Below, in pieces: positions 57,259-64,000 of a stretch of 64,000 nt of DNA. The position numbers and the translations under genes were made by a program. The stretch's first letter is position 1; each line of letters starts with the position of its first letter. This DNA comes from a virus, in the IMG/VR virus record IMGVR_UViG_3300013126_000028, positions 1 to 64,000 of that record. One strand, written 5' to 3'. Below the pieces are notes generated by a model, which was not told where the DNA came from, made no database searches, and saw only the letters and a list, made by a program, of their open reading frames with translations.

Positions 57259-57925
57259 AATTTATTCTCACTTCTCCATTATTTATAGTAATAAAAGAAC
57301 ACGAACTTTCTGTCCAAGAACCGCTATTGTAGTAGTATACCATATCCTTTTTGGTTGTCAAGGCCAAGTGCGTATGACCACAAATAACAACGTCACACTT
57401 TTTACTTTTACAATACTCTATCGCTCTTTCTGCTATTTGTTCTGAACATCTTAAAAAGGTTTTACTTTTTCTTTTGAGCAGATTGGAGTAATAGTATTCG
57501 TTTTTATGAAAGCGGTCATATTTTTGTATTAGTCTGTAAATTTTGTCGGCAAATTTTGTAACCAATGGATATTTTGAAATAAAATTATCAAATATATCAC
57601 CGTGAAGAATTAATATTTTTTTACCTGCGCTACTAATAATTATTTCATCAACAAAATCTACCCCAATAAGATGACTTACTAATTCTGCTGGCCCATCGTG
57701 ATTACCTCCGATCCACACCACCTTTATCTTATCGGACAGTTGCCTCAACTTCTTTAATATTTTCCAGTGATCCTTGCATAGTCTCCTAAAGTCCCAACTG
57801 TCAAATAAGTCTCCATTAATAATTAGAGTATTTGTTTGTATTTTATCAAGAAATTTAGATAAAAGGTCTGCTCTGCAAATATCACTCCCTAAATGAATAT
57901 CACTAATAATAGTAGTTTCATTCAT
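57242..57925 (-). CDS. LpxH-like metallophosphoesterase
   Basis: 227 residues of calcineurin-type fold with all five metal motifs: SDIHLG, NGDLFD, GGNHD, LHGDIFD and CGHTH. Length and the HGD/NKFSKYPLV region recall UDP-2,3-diacylglucosamine pyrophosphatase of lipid A synthesis, although the substrate may differ. Overlaps its neighbours by 4-17 bases. Confidence 0.82.
   Translation of the reverse strand: MNETTIISDIHLGSDICRADLLSKFLDKIQTNTLIINGDLFDSWDFRRLCKDHWKILKKLRQLSDKIKVVWIGGNHDGPAELVSHLIGVDFVDEIIISSAGKKILILHGDIFDNFISKYPLVTKFADKIYRLIQKYDRFHKNEYYYSNLLKRKSKTFLRCSEQIAERAIEYCKSKKCDVVICGHTHLALTTKKDMVYYYNSGSWTESSCSFITINNGEVRINYEKPI
57334..57361 (-). promoter_or_regulatory. Internal sigma70-type promoter
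   Basis: Minus strand: TTGACA, 16 bp, TATACT, inside the end of the phosphoesterase gene; would drive the genes from 57258 leftwards. Confidence 0.65.
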
Positions 57926-58218
57926 ACGAGCATCTGTTGTATACCTTCAAGAACATATTTGCGAACATTTTTATTCATATTGTTTATTAGAATATGATTT
58001 TTAATAAAGTCTTCGCCTTGTTCTTTAACAATAACGCCCAACAAATTTCTAATCCAGCCCTTAGTAACAGTACGAACATTCTCAAAATCTAATTCCACAT
58101 TAAAACCCAATTCAATTTGTTCGAGAATATCTTTTCGTAATTCGGCTGCTAGTTTTGTGCTAGACAAATCTGATCCATATATTTCTTGTATATGATAGTA
58201 TATTAGTGGGCCTTTCAT
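57922..58218 (-). CDS. STAS-like DUF4325 protein
   Basis: 98 residues from ATG 58218 with GGAG seven bases upstream. SSTKLAAELRKDIL, VELDFENVRTVTKGWIRNLLG fits the STAS-like DUF4325 domain, which in bacteria is linked to regulatory switches and phage/abi contexts. Overlaps the phosphoesterase by four bases. Confidence 0.72.
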   Translation of the reverse strand: MKGPLIYYHIQEIYGSDLSSTKLAAELRKDILEQIELGFNVELDFENVRTVTKGWIRNLLGVIVKEQGEDFIKNHILINNMNKNVRKYVLEGIQQMLV

Positions 58219-58286
58219 TTCTTTTTTCTCCAAAACTTATCGATATGACCCGCCATTATACATCCATAATTAGTGATCTTCTTATG

Positions 58287-58592
58287 TTAACAATACTTGT
58301 GATATCCGGGCGGAAGATCTTTGTCAATTAGATTTTGACGTTCTTCTCTAAGACCCGCTATTTCTAAACGCTGGGTTCGTATTTCATTTTTTAAACTTTG
58401 AATCAGAAACTCTTTGTTAAGTTCTCCAGCCTCATATCCAGCGTCAAAAGACGCTTTTAACCAAGGAACAACAGTATTAGTCCAATAATATGCTGAGTCT
58501 TTAGGAACAGATGTTAAATCGTCGTATGCTCTTTCCATTCTAAGAGCAAAACTTTCAATATCATTGATCCAATCGTTAAATGTTCTTATCAT
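58287..58592 (-). CDS. Hypothetical helical protein
   Basis: 101 residues with a C-terminal coiled coil (LIQSLKNEIRTQRLEIAGLREERQNLIDKD). Frequent architecture among early phage proteins; unassigned. Confidence 0.65.
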   Translation of the reverse strand: MIRTFNDWINDIESFALRMERAYDDLTSVPKDSAYYWTNTVVPWLKASFDAGYEAGELNKEFLIQSLKNEIRTQRLEIAGLREERQNLIDKDLPPGYHKYC

Positions 58593-58794
58593 TCCACTGT
58601 TTCTCTAAATATTCTAAAGTATACTTTACTACACTGTCATCATAAAAACAATCTAAGTCAGTTTGGGTAATTTTTTTATATAGGTCTGGACGAACATTGT
58701 ATAATATATTCATTATACTTTGACCATATCTTAGTTCAAGTTCATTTTCATGGTAAAAATTATCAGCTTTTTGTAGGAATTGTTCAAATGTCAT
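58576..58794 (-). CDS. Hypothetical protein
   Basis: 72 residues, helical (TFEQFLQKADNFYHENELELRYGQSIMNILYNVRPDLY). The pattern EFLxKADxFxxxN...LRxGQxLxNxLxxxRP is common in small phage proteins. Function unknown. Confidence 0.68.
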   Translation of the reverse strand: MTFEQFLQKADNFYHENELELRYGQSIMNILYNVRPDLYKKITQTDLDCFYDDSVVKYTLEYLEKQWNDKNI

Positions 58795-59081
58795 GATGGA
58801 AAGTAAGAACCTCCTTCTAGGGCGTCATTTTTATGGGCATTGTTTATTCCGAAAATTTTTATTCGTTGCCTCTTAACAAATGACAACACATCATCGAAAC
58901 AGTTTTCACACAAATCAATATTGAATTTTTTTCCATCTTTATCTGAAAAATAACTCCAAACAGCAGTTAATTCAGCATATTCATGTTCATGAACTGGTTT
59001 TGTTATGGTGCAAGATTCTCCGCACACATCACAAATAATTTCGTCAATTACTTTTTTAGGTTCTGTTTTATATGTTCGCAT
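58791..59081 (-). CDS. Small zinc-binding protein
   Basis: 96 residues. CDVCGESC and LCENCFDDVL provide two CxxC pairs. Conserved type of phage zinc protein, role unknown. Its start lies within the end of the 49-residue gene upstream. Confidence 0.68.
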   Translation of the reverse strand: MRTYKTEPKKVIDEIICDVCGESCTITKPVHEHEYAELTAVWSYFSDKDGKKFNIDLCENCFDDVLSFVKRQRIKIFGINNAHKNDALEGGSYFPS

Positions 59082-59197
59082 AGGTGTAGCGTTGATCCAT
59101 CTTTAAAGTGTATGGTTAATACTTCTGGAGTTCCAAAGGTTACAGTATAAGCAACTGCATCTTTGTGTTGACGCAAAATTTCTAGAAGTTTTTCCAC
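59048..59197 (-). CDS. Small protein with GTG start (49 aa)
   Basis: Reads VEKLLEILRQHKDAVAYTVT and LTIHFKDGSTLHL: a helix plus a beta hairpin, typical of a folded mini-domain. GTG start next to the preceding stop; the end overlaps the zinc-protein gene. Confidence 0.55.
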   Translation of the reverse strand: MEKLLEILRQHKDAVAYTVTFGTPEVLTIHFKDGSTLHLCEHIKQNLKK

Positions 59198-59198
59198 A

Positions 59199-59372
59199 TT
59201 ACTTTTTCTTTTTAAGATTCCTCAAAATATTCATGTACTTTTTGGCATCATTCTTATTGTCAAACTCCGTAGTAACAGCAGCACCATCATTCTTGGGAAG
59301 TTGAATGGGTTGACCATTCTTAGCCACAACATACTTACCCTTCTTCTCAATCACACTCAGATTATCAGTCAT
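59199..59372 (-). CDS. Hypothetical small basic protein
   Basis: 57 residues from ATG 59372 (GAGGAC upstream). KGKYVVAKNGQPIQLPKN then FDNKNDAKKYMNILRNLKKKK. Unassigned; own promoter. Confidence 0.62.
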   Translation of the reverse strand: MTDNLSVIEKKGKYVVAKNGQPIQLPKNDGAAVTTEFDNKNDAKKYMNILRNLKKKK

Positions 59373-59408
59373 TTTAGTCCTCAAAAGTTAGTCGTAACAC
59401 ACACCACT

Positions 59409-59436
59409 ATTATACATCAAGCCGGTTACTTGTCAA
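59409..59436 (-). promoter_or_regulatory. Sigma70-type promoter
   Basis: Minus strand: TTGACA, 16 bp, TATAAT, a consensus -10; overlaps the end of the interrupted phosphoesterase gene. Confidence 0.75.
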
Positions 59437-59999
59437 TAGTCGCTCTAGAATTCATGATTTTTTGTATTTCTTTAAAACTAAATGGTTCTCCAAAAGGTTT
59501 GTTATAGTTGATGCAATTATCAACACCAACATCTAGTGTTTTTCTGGAAGAATTTCTATCTTCACCATCAAGTTTGGAGTGACTGTGGCCGAACAACATA
59601 TATGATCCCTTATGACTAGCGGGCCAAACTCTGGCCGCATAGTGACTCAGGTATATTCGTTGGTTGCAATATATTATCTCATTTACATCCTGTACACTAG
59701 CGAATCCTTGAAGATCATCCTTAAAATCATTACGTCGGTCATGATTACCATAGTTCAAATGAACATTTTGACAAACTATTCTTGATCTATATTCTATAGG
59801 TTTCTTGCCCTTAAAACAAAAATCGCCCAGTATATACAGAGTATCATCTATATCGACAGTCTCATTGATTCTGTCGAGTATAACTTGATCCATTATGTGA
59901 ATATTATCAAATGGACGATTACAATGCTTGATTATATTATTATGACCTTAGTTAGCCCGAAGGCTAACCAAAGTGAGTATCACTTGTAAAATATATCAT
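59426..59999 (-). CDS. Metallophosphoesterase interrupted by a bypass-like element
   Basis: Part one (59967-59999) codes MIYFTSDTHFG, directly followed by a UAG stop. Part two resumes after 22 nt at 59944 with HNNIIKHCNRPFDNIHIM and runs to 59426. Joined, the 183-residue protein has the standard phage calcineurin-like order: SDTHFGH (metal motif 1), LGDFCFKG, YGNHD, LSHYA and FGHSH. The downstream ATG at 59893 alone would give a protein lacking the first Asp-His metal pair. The perfect join at HFG/H shows that only the 22-nt insert breaks the gene. Bypassing, or inactivation, is discussed separately. Confidence 0.82.
59945..59969 (-). other. T4 gene 60-like translational bypass element
   Basis: The 22-nt gap starts with UAG right after the GGU codon at 59967-59969 and ends with GGU at 59945-59947 before CAU. 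The RNA folds into GGUUAGCC-UUCG-GGCUAACU, a stem of seven Watson-Crick pairs plus G.U that includes the take-off codon and the stop. Matched GGU codons could serve as take-off and landing sites for peptidyl-tRNA-Gly. T4 gene 60 has the same parts: matched Gly codons, UAG and a UUCG hairpin. Confidence 0.75.
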
Positions 60000-60021
60000 G
60001 ATATCACTTATTTTTCTCCTT

Positions 60022-60183
60022 CTATTCAAATAGCATCTTGTCTAGTTTGTTTCTGATCTTTGCTAAAACTTCCGGTTTAAAATAAATTTCTGCTCCTTCT
60101 GGAGACTTATTCATTTCGTTAAGTCTTTTTTGAATTAAAGCTTGTAAAATATCTATTTCGTGATTAGTTAGTTTAGTTTTCAT
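60022..60183 (-). CDS. Hypothetical small protein
   Basis: 53 residues from the internal ATG 60183 (MKTKLTNHEIDILQALIQKRLNEM). Helical. It ends 22 bases before the interrupted phosphoesterase. Unassigned. Confidence 0.6.
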   Translation of the reverse strand: MKTKLTNHEIDILQALIQKRLNEMNKSPEGAEIYFKPEVLAKIRNKLDKMLFE

Positions 60184-60187
60184 TAAC

Positions 60188-60400
60188 CTATACCATTTCT
60201 CTTGTTGTCGCAACAATTTTAACACCATCAAATTCATGCCTATCACAAGAATCATACATACCACAAGGATAAGGCTTATTCACTACTTTAAAATTAAAGG
60301 AGTATTCTGCCTCACCATAAGTTTTTCTTAATTTGGCATAAAGTATTTCTTTAATATCTTCTACTGATAAATCAATCTCTATCTTATTCTTAATTTTCAT
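60188..60400 (-). CDS. Hypothetical protein, tandem paralogue A
   Basis: 70 residues. KIEIDLSVEDIKEILYAKLRK, then YSFNFKVVNKPY and DGVKIVATT; alternating helix and strands. About half of the residues match the next upstream gene, so the two arose by duplication. Function unknown. Confidence 0.68.
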   Translation of the reverse strand: MKIKNKIEIDLSVEDIKEILYAKLRKTYGEAEYSFNFKVVNKPYPCGMYDSCDRHEFDGVKIVATTREMV

Positions 60401-60404
60401 TAAC

Positions 60405-60608
60405 CTATTCCCTTTCTCCTGTTATCACAACAATTTTAACACTATCAAATTCATATTTAATACAAGAATCATACATACCATAGGGTTTGTTTACAACCTT
60501 AAAATTAAAAGAGTAATCACCAGGGTAGATTGTTCTTAGTTTATTATAAACCATATCTTTGATATCTTCTACTGACAAATCAATTTCTATTTTATTTTTA
60601 GTTTTCAT
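60405..60608 (-). CDS. Hypothetical protein, tandem paralogue B
   Basis: 67 residues from ATG 60608 with GGAG eight bases upstream. KIEIDLSVEDIKDMVYNKLRT and DYSFNFKVVNKPYGMYDS mirror the downstream copy. Even the intergenic bases before the two starts are alike. Confidence 0.68.
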   Translation of the reverse strand: MKTKNKIEIDLSVEDIKDMVYNKLRTIYPGDYSFNFKVVNKPYGMYDSCIKYEFDSVKIVVITGERE

Positions 60609-60753
60609 GTTTTTCTCCATTTATCATAAACTTTCCTTTGTATTGAAATCGCCCCCATTATTGAGCGTCATTTGTATAGAACAAAGAGAGGCTACAGGGC
60701 GATACTCTTAGCGATCAACCTAAAAGTGTCTGTTAATTCAGATCTTGTTTTAT
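60609..60753. other. Intergenic region with ATCGCCC/GGGCGAT inverted repeat
   Basis: 145 bases without a credible gene. ATCGCCC and GGGCGAT are separated by about 45 bases and could close a larger RNA structure. No convincing promoter or T-run was found. Confidence 0.35.
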
Positions 60754-60990
60754 TTATATTTCTTCTCCAGTTTCATAATCTATCACTGGATATTTCCAAG
60801 CCTCTTTCACCAAGGAGGGAAGTGGTATCCCCGCTTTATCTTGTACCGTTTGTAAATCTATTAAACTATCCTGTACATAAACCGGCATATTATGAATGTT
60901 TACAACATCTTGATTTTCATCAATAAATACTGGATACAATCCATATTTATCCTGTTGCTTGACGATACGATATTTCCAGCCTGCGGTCAT
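60754..60990 (-). CDS. Conserved small phage protein, paralogue A
   Basis: 78 residues. WKYRIVKQQDKYGLYPVFIDENQDVVNIHNMP and the final KYPVIDYETGEEI match the short phage family with WxYRVVxxxxxYxxxxVYYD and a terminal PVxDYE. Paralogue of the next gene. Confidence 0.72.
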   Translation of the reverse strand: MTAGWKYRIVKQQDKYGLYPVFIDENQDVVNIHNMPVYVQDSLIDLQTVQDKAGIPLPSLVKEAWKYPVIDYETGEEI

Positions 60991-61220
60991 GTTTCTATTT
61001 CCTGTAGAGTGTCATAATCAATTATAGGACTCTCCAAGCATTTTATCAATCGTTCGACCGTTTTTCTTAGATCGTCCACAGTTTCTTCACTGATTCTTAT
61101 TGGTTCTTCAGTCAAACCATTAATCTTTCCATCTTTATTATAGTAAATCTCATATAACATACTATCATCCATATGAGTATTAGGATAAGTTCTACGAACT
61201 ACTCTGTGATTCCACGACAT
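60987..61220 (-). CDS. Conserved small phage protein, paralogue B
   Basis: 77 residues. MSWNHRVVRRTYPNTHMDDS, YEIYYNKDGKINGLTEEPI, ETVDDLRKTVERLIKCLESPIIDYDT: full match to the WNxRVV family found in phages and bacteria. Function unknown. Four-base overlap with paralogue A. Confidence 0.78.
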   Translation of the reverse strand: MSWNHRVVRRTYPNTHMDDSMLYEIYYNKDGKINGLTEEPIRISEETVDDLRKTVERLIKCLESPIIDYDTLQEIET

Positions 61221-61226
61221 TTATAA

Positions 61227-61535
61227 TTATTGTGATATTCCACAATCTCTGCTTAATTGAGGTTGTTTTAATATTGATTGCATAGAGTCAGAAATATTTC
61301 TATTTTGTTCCAGATATTTGTTGTGACGTTTCACCATATATTCTGCTGTTTCTTGATCCAATGATCCAGCATCCACAATACTATACTCATGTTTATTCTC
61401 TGGATTTTCTGGATGACTATAATAGATTGGCTCAACAGGAACTATAATTCTACACCAACAATCTGGTCCACTAAAACATTCGATCACTTTCCATTTGACC
61501 AGAAAGGACAGTTCTCTTGCTTGTTCAAAAGTCAT
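61227..61535 (-). CDS. Hypothetical protein
   Basis: 102 residues. SFLVKWKVIECFSGPDCWCRIIVPVEPIYY is a beta-rich core, then a helix DQETAEYMVKRHNKYLEQ. Unassigned; overlaps the exonuclease-like gene by four bases. Confidence 0.66.
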   Translation of the reverse strand: MTFEQARELSFLVKWKVIECFSGPDCWCRIIVPVEPIYYSHPENPENKHEYSIVDAGSLDQETAEYMVKRHNKYLEQNRNISDSMQSILKQPQLSRDCGISQ

Positions 61536-62038
61536 TTTAGTCCCATACTTTTCATTTGTAATATAACTTCAGCATTTCCTTTTGCATCATTTACTGGATT
61601 ATGATCGTGAGTTGTTTTTCGCAAGTGTTTCCATTTTGCTCTGGTATCTTTAACTAATCCACAATATAAATCTCCTATGCGGCGACCCGAATATCCAAAA
61701 GGATTTTCTCCAATAAAATAATGAAAGTAATAGTTGATCCATTGCCAATCATAACACGGATTGTCACTAATAAAAACCGGCTTGCCAATACTATTAGTTT
61801 TTAGCCAATAACTAAACTGTACCATTACACTATATGAATCATCAAAAGTTTCATGTTGTTCTCTTGAGAATCCACTAATTTTTAGTGTATCGTCTTGATA
61901 TTTTTTTGATATGGGTTTAGTTTGACCGTAAAAAGTTTTATCTAAATATTCATCTACAATAACACAACCAAAACAAATCATGCTATATTCTGGAGGAATA
62001 GGCCCATCACTTTCAACATCAACAACGATTAGAGACAT
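61532..62038 (-). CDS. DnaQ-like 3'-5' exonuclease
   Basis: 168 residues. LIVVDVESDGP (Exo I DxE), ISDNPCYDWQWINYY (Exo II Asp) and THDHNPVNDAKGNAEVI (Exo III H-x4-D) give the DEDDh site. RNase T-like in size. Could trim DNA or RNA ends, such as tRNA 3' ends. Confidence 0.83.
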   Translation of the reverse strand: MSLIVVDVESDGPIPPEYSMICFGCVIVDEYLDKTFYGQTKPISKKYQDDTLKISGFSREQHETFDDSYSVMVQFSYWLKTNSIGKPVFISDNPCYDWQWINYYFHYFIGENPFGYSGRRIGDLYCGLVKDTRAKWKHLRKTTHDHNPVNDAKGNAEVILQMKSMGLK

Positions 62039-62264
62039 GATTATATCCAGCTAGTTTATTAGCAGCATTTAAAGCGGTTAGTATTTTTTCACTTAAAAAG
62101 TCTTTTTTAGATTGATTATCACCTTTACTGTCCAATTTAAGTTCTATTAGTCCTTCGTCAAAAGCATCTCTTAAATCCTGAGAGAATGATATACAACAAT
62201 AGATGGCGTTTACTTCGTCACTAGTTAGTTTTGGCCCTTGCGAATTTATAGTAGTTTGATTCAC
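62019..62264 (-). CDS. Hypothetical protein
   Basis: 81 residues, helical (EVNAIYCCISFSQDLRDAFDEGLIELKLD). The C-terminus overlaps the exonuclease start by 20 bases. Unassigned. Confidence 0.63.
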   Translation of the reverse strand: MNQTTINSQGPKLTSDEVNAIYCCISFSQDLRDAFDEGLIELKLDSKGDNQSKKDFLSEKILTALNAANKLAGYNHVSNRC

Positions 62265-62470
62265 AACAACGGTTCTCCAGTTTCTAAAACATATAGCATC
62301 CTATATAGTTGATTAGCGTCTCCGTTAATAATTAAGTCGATAGGTTTCTTACCGTTAAAACCAGCATTTGGAGAGTTTAACCAACTGTCAATAAGTTCTG
62401 GCTCTATTAGTTTTTCTAAGCGATTTCTAATATCTTTTTCAAGATCATCATTAAGTTGTTTATCATTCAT
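62261..62470 (-). CDS. MbcA/ParS-antitoxin-like small protein
   Basis: 69 residues. IDSWLNSPNAGFNGKKPIDLIINGDANQLYRMLYVLETGEP matches the C-terminal part of MbcA/ParS/Xre antitoxins (WLxxPNxxFxGxxPxDLL). No toxin of the RES family is seen beside it, so it may be a solitary antitoxin acting against a host toxin. Inference. Confidence 0.66.
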   Translation of the reverse strand: MNDKQLNDDLEKDIRNRLEKLIEPELIDSWLNSPNAGFNGKKPIDLIINGDANQLYRMLYVLETGEPLL

Positions 62471-62832
62471 GGTTTACTACCAAACTTCTTTTGTAGTCTC
62501 AGATATGTTTCATATTCAGCTTGTTCTTGTTTTTGTTTCTCAAATTTTTCGCCCTCTTTAATCTTCATGAGCTTCTTTACTCTGGCATTATATTCTTTAT
62601 CATTTTCTAGTCGAGTGATATTTAAGGCAAAAACTCCTAGATCGTCGATTGATCCATCACTTTCCCAAGTCCAACGAGCGTCTATCACATCATTATAGTC
62701 TTTTAGATAAGCGTCTTGAGTTTCTCTTAATTCTTTACAAATTTCTTCTGGAGTACCAGATAAATCCCAAGGACTAATAGTTACAAGAGTATCTTTTACT
62801 TCTTGTCGTTTAATTTTTATTGTGCTGTTCAT
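62467..62832 (-). CDS. Hypothetical protein
   Basis: 121 residues, helical and charged (DVIDARWTWESDGSIDDLGVFALNITRLENDKEYNARVKKLMK). Overlaps the antitoxin-like gene by four bases. Unassigned. Confidence 0.67.
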   Translation of the reverse strand: MNSTIKIKRQEVKDTLVTISPWDLSGTPEEICKELRETQDAYLKDYNDVIDARWTWESDGSIDDLGVFALNITRLENDKEYNARVKKLMKIKEGEKFEKQKQEQAEYETYLRLQKKFGSKP

Positions 62833-63040
62833 CGTGTTCTCCCTTAGTTATCCATTTGCCCGTAGTTAAATCCTTAACGACTTCTAATATCATTTTCAAT
62901 ATCATTATTCATGTTTGACGCTTTGTATTGTAAGGAACGTCACGGCTTTTAGTTCCTATCACCACGTTATTTCCCAAACATTTTAGGACTGTCCGAAGGA
63001 TTGTTAGTGCCTAGTGGTTAAAAATTTTGATCTCCAATAC
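62833..63040 (-). ncRNA. Structured 5' leader or small RNA candidate
   Basis: About 200 nt between a consensus promoter and the gene at 62832. Pairing potential: ACCAC with GTGGT, and AGGAAC with GTTCCT around a 13-base loop. A 27-codon frame (62810-62893, MILEVVKDLTTGKWITKGEH) near its end might be a leader peptide or a small gene. No known riboswitch class was recognised. Confidence 0.4.
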
Positions 63041-63044
63041 AGAG

Positions 63045-63072
63045 ATTATACTCCACGATTTGTTGTTGTCAA
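63045..63072 (-). promoter_or_regulatory. Sigma70-type promoter with long leader
   Basis: Minus strand: TTGACA, 16 bp, TATAAT, perfect consensus hexamers; about 200 nt of untranslated leader follow. Confidence 0.8.
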
Positions 63073-63105
63073 GTTACTCATTTCCCACTATGATTTTTAT
63101 ATCTT

Positions 63106-63357
63106 CTATGAGGATTCATATTCCACACACCCCAATAGTTGAATTTGTCCGGCTTTATCATCTATGATTAATTCTTTAACTTTCTTCTGTGCTAGTTCTT
63201 CAGTATCAAATTTATCACCCTTTAATTCCCAAAATGAACAATCATAATTACTATAGGTTAGTGCTTCGTAATTGTACCAAAAAATCCACCACTTAATTTT
63301 TATTTGATACCATTCTTTATTATTAGCGTCTTTGAATTTACATATTTTATATTTCAT
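63106..63357 (-). CDS. Hypothetical small protein
   Basis: 83 residues from ATG 63357 (four-base overlap). YKICKFKDANNKEWYQIKIKWWIFWYN is a beta-rich core and FDTEELAQKKVKELI a helix, the pattern of many short phage proteins. Unassigned. Confidence 0.66.
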   Translation of the reverse strand: MKYKICKFKDANNKEWYQIKIKWWIFWYNYEALTYSNYDCSFWELKGDKFDTEELAQKKVKELIIDDKAGQIQLLGCVEYESS

Positions 63358-63872
63358 ACTTTCAAATCCTTCAATAACCACCTTTTAACTTCCATAGGAT
63401 GTTTATCAGTATGAGGTTGAGTAGCACTAATATAGCCCACAGCAAAATCAATAACAGTATTTAGCAATTTATTTTCTCTCCTTAAATCAAACACATCATT
63501 TGTAAGATTAAGACTAGACTGTTTTAATTGTTGTATCTCTCTATTTAGTGATATTTTATCTTCTATATATTCTGCTATTCTGCTTTCATTAGCACTATTA
63601 AGTCTCTTTAATTCATCAATTTCTTTTTGTTTGATAGTTTCTAAATCTTTTACTTTTTCTTCTAATTCTTTGTAGGTAGATTTATTAGGAGCATAAACAG
63701 TAGCAGCAAACTTATCGAATTCTTGATAATATTTTTTAATTTCTATTAGATGATCTTCTAGATCTTTATTTTTTCGTTCTAACTCGTCTATCTCATCTGC
63801 GAGAGATAGTATATGCTTATTAAGATTTGGATTTTCTTCGCATAATTGTTCTATGGTTTTATAGTCGCTCAT
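63354..63872 (-). CDS. Coiled-coil protein
   Basis: 172 residues from ATG 63872 (AGGA ten bases upstream). Long heptad regions (LADEIDELERKNKDLEDHLIEIKKYY; REIQQLKQSSLNLTNDVFDLRRENKLL) are very frequent in early phage proteins. Oligomeric; function unknown. Confidence 0.7.
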   Translation of the reverse strand: MSDYKTIEQLCEENPNLNKHILSLADEIDELERKNKDLEDHLIEIKKYYQEFDKFAATVYAPNKSTYKELEEKVKDLETIKQKEIDELKRLNSANESRIAEYIEDKISLNREIQQLKQSSLNLTNDVFDLRRENKLLNTVIDFAVGYISATQPHTDKHPMEVKRWLLKDLKV

Positions 63873-64000
63873 TAAGTATATCCTGTTTATAAAAGTCTTT
63901 GAATCTTTTCCACCCAACTGCTGAACCAAGTTTAGTTTCTTTTAAGAATTTAAGATCAACAAACAAATCATGATATTTAATAATGTCGTCTCTTGATATT
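63859..64000 (-). CDS. 3' end of a gene running off the right edge
   Basis: Open frame from the window edge to TAA at 63859: ISRDDIIKYHDLFVDLKFLKE, then GSAVGWKRFKDFYKQDILNERL. Helical. The stop lies 14 bases inside the next gene. Too short to assign. Confidence 0.6.
   Translation of the reverse strand, partial: ISRDDIIKYHDLFVDLKFLKETKLGSAVGWKRFKDFYKQDILNERL

Noticed and set aside
62980-63010. TCCTTCGGA sequence as a second UUCG bypass hairpin
   Set aside because: The stem is only three pairs, there is no coding frame on either side and no matched codons.

Overview
The window looks like one continuous piece of a large, AT-rich genome of a tailed bacteriophage (probably a jumbo or T4-like myovirus). 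Nearly every gene lies on the minus strand, packed end to end with 1-20 base overlaps (often ATGA or TAATG). T4-type hallmarks are rIIA and rIIB homologues, a gp55-like sigma factor, an endonuclease VII-like protein, a phage-type ATP-dependent DNA ligase and a ClpP-like protease. Clear Shine-Dalgarno sequences and sigma70-type promoters argue for a Gram-negative or similar bacterial host; the host itself cannot be named from the sequence.

Layout in map coordinates (minus-strand genes are read right to left). 1-8 kb: a repetitive tail-fibre gene running off the left edge, small virion-like proteins, a DeoC-like and a ClpP-like protein, the sigma factor, a PAP2 phosphatase and a GIY-YIG endonuclease. 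9-23.5 kb: a glycan/nucleotide-sugar island with several glycosyltransferases, GMP reductase, a 2-deoxyribosyltransferase-like protein, an RfbH/ColD-type sugar dehydratase, two SDR enzymes, a methyltransferase, an acetolactate-synthase-like enzyme, a NeuB-like synthase and a HAD phosphatase. 23.5-34.2 kb: macro domain, secreted S1 protease, actin-like ATPase, thioredoxin-like protein, RuvB with a RuvA-domain-III-like partner, a primase-like protein, rIIB and rIIA. 34.2-64 kb: many short early-type genes behind a repeated promoter design (TTGACA, 16-17 bp, TATAMT), with ThyX, UvsE, SPOUT methylase, SLOG, SET, CAP, PspC, STAS-like, DnaQ-like and metallophosphoesterase proteins. Only two genes are on the plus strand: a CarF/TMEM189-like lipid desaturase and an HNH endonuclease.

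Several non-standard genetic devices stand out. (1) The DNA ligase is broken into two genes inside catalytic motif I (KLDG/CR); each half carries a split-intein half and an EDxHD-type homing endonuclease sits between them. (2) A metallophosphoesterase gene is interrupted after codon 11 by a 22-nt element with a UAG stop, a UUCG-capped hairpin and matching GGU codons at both edges, which closely resembles the translational bypass element of T4 gene 60. (3) Four tandem, ATGA-linked small genes encode proteins made almost only of xxQV tetrapeptides, with invariant CAAGTT at DNA level. (4) A complete tmRNA and a tRNA-Leu(UAA) interrupted by a group I intron are encoded, plus a probable tRNA-Ile(UAU) and a degenerate tRNA-like element.

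Coordinates of small genes and start sites were set by reading ribosome-binding sites and overlaps. Function calls rest on motifs recognised by eye; no database search was run.
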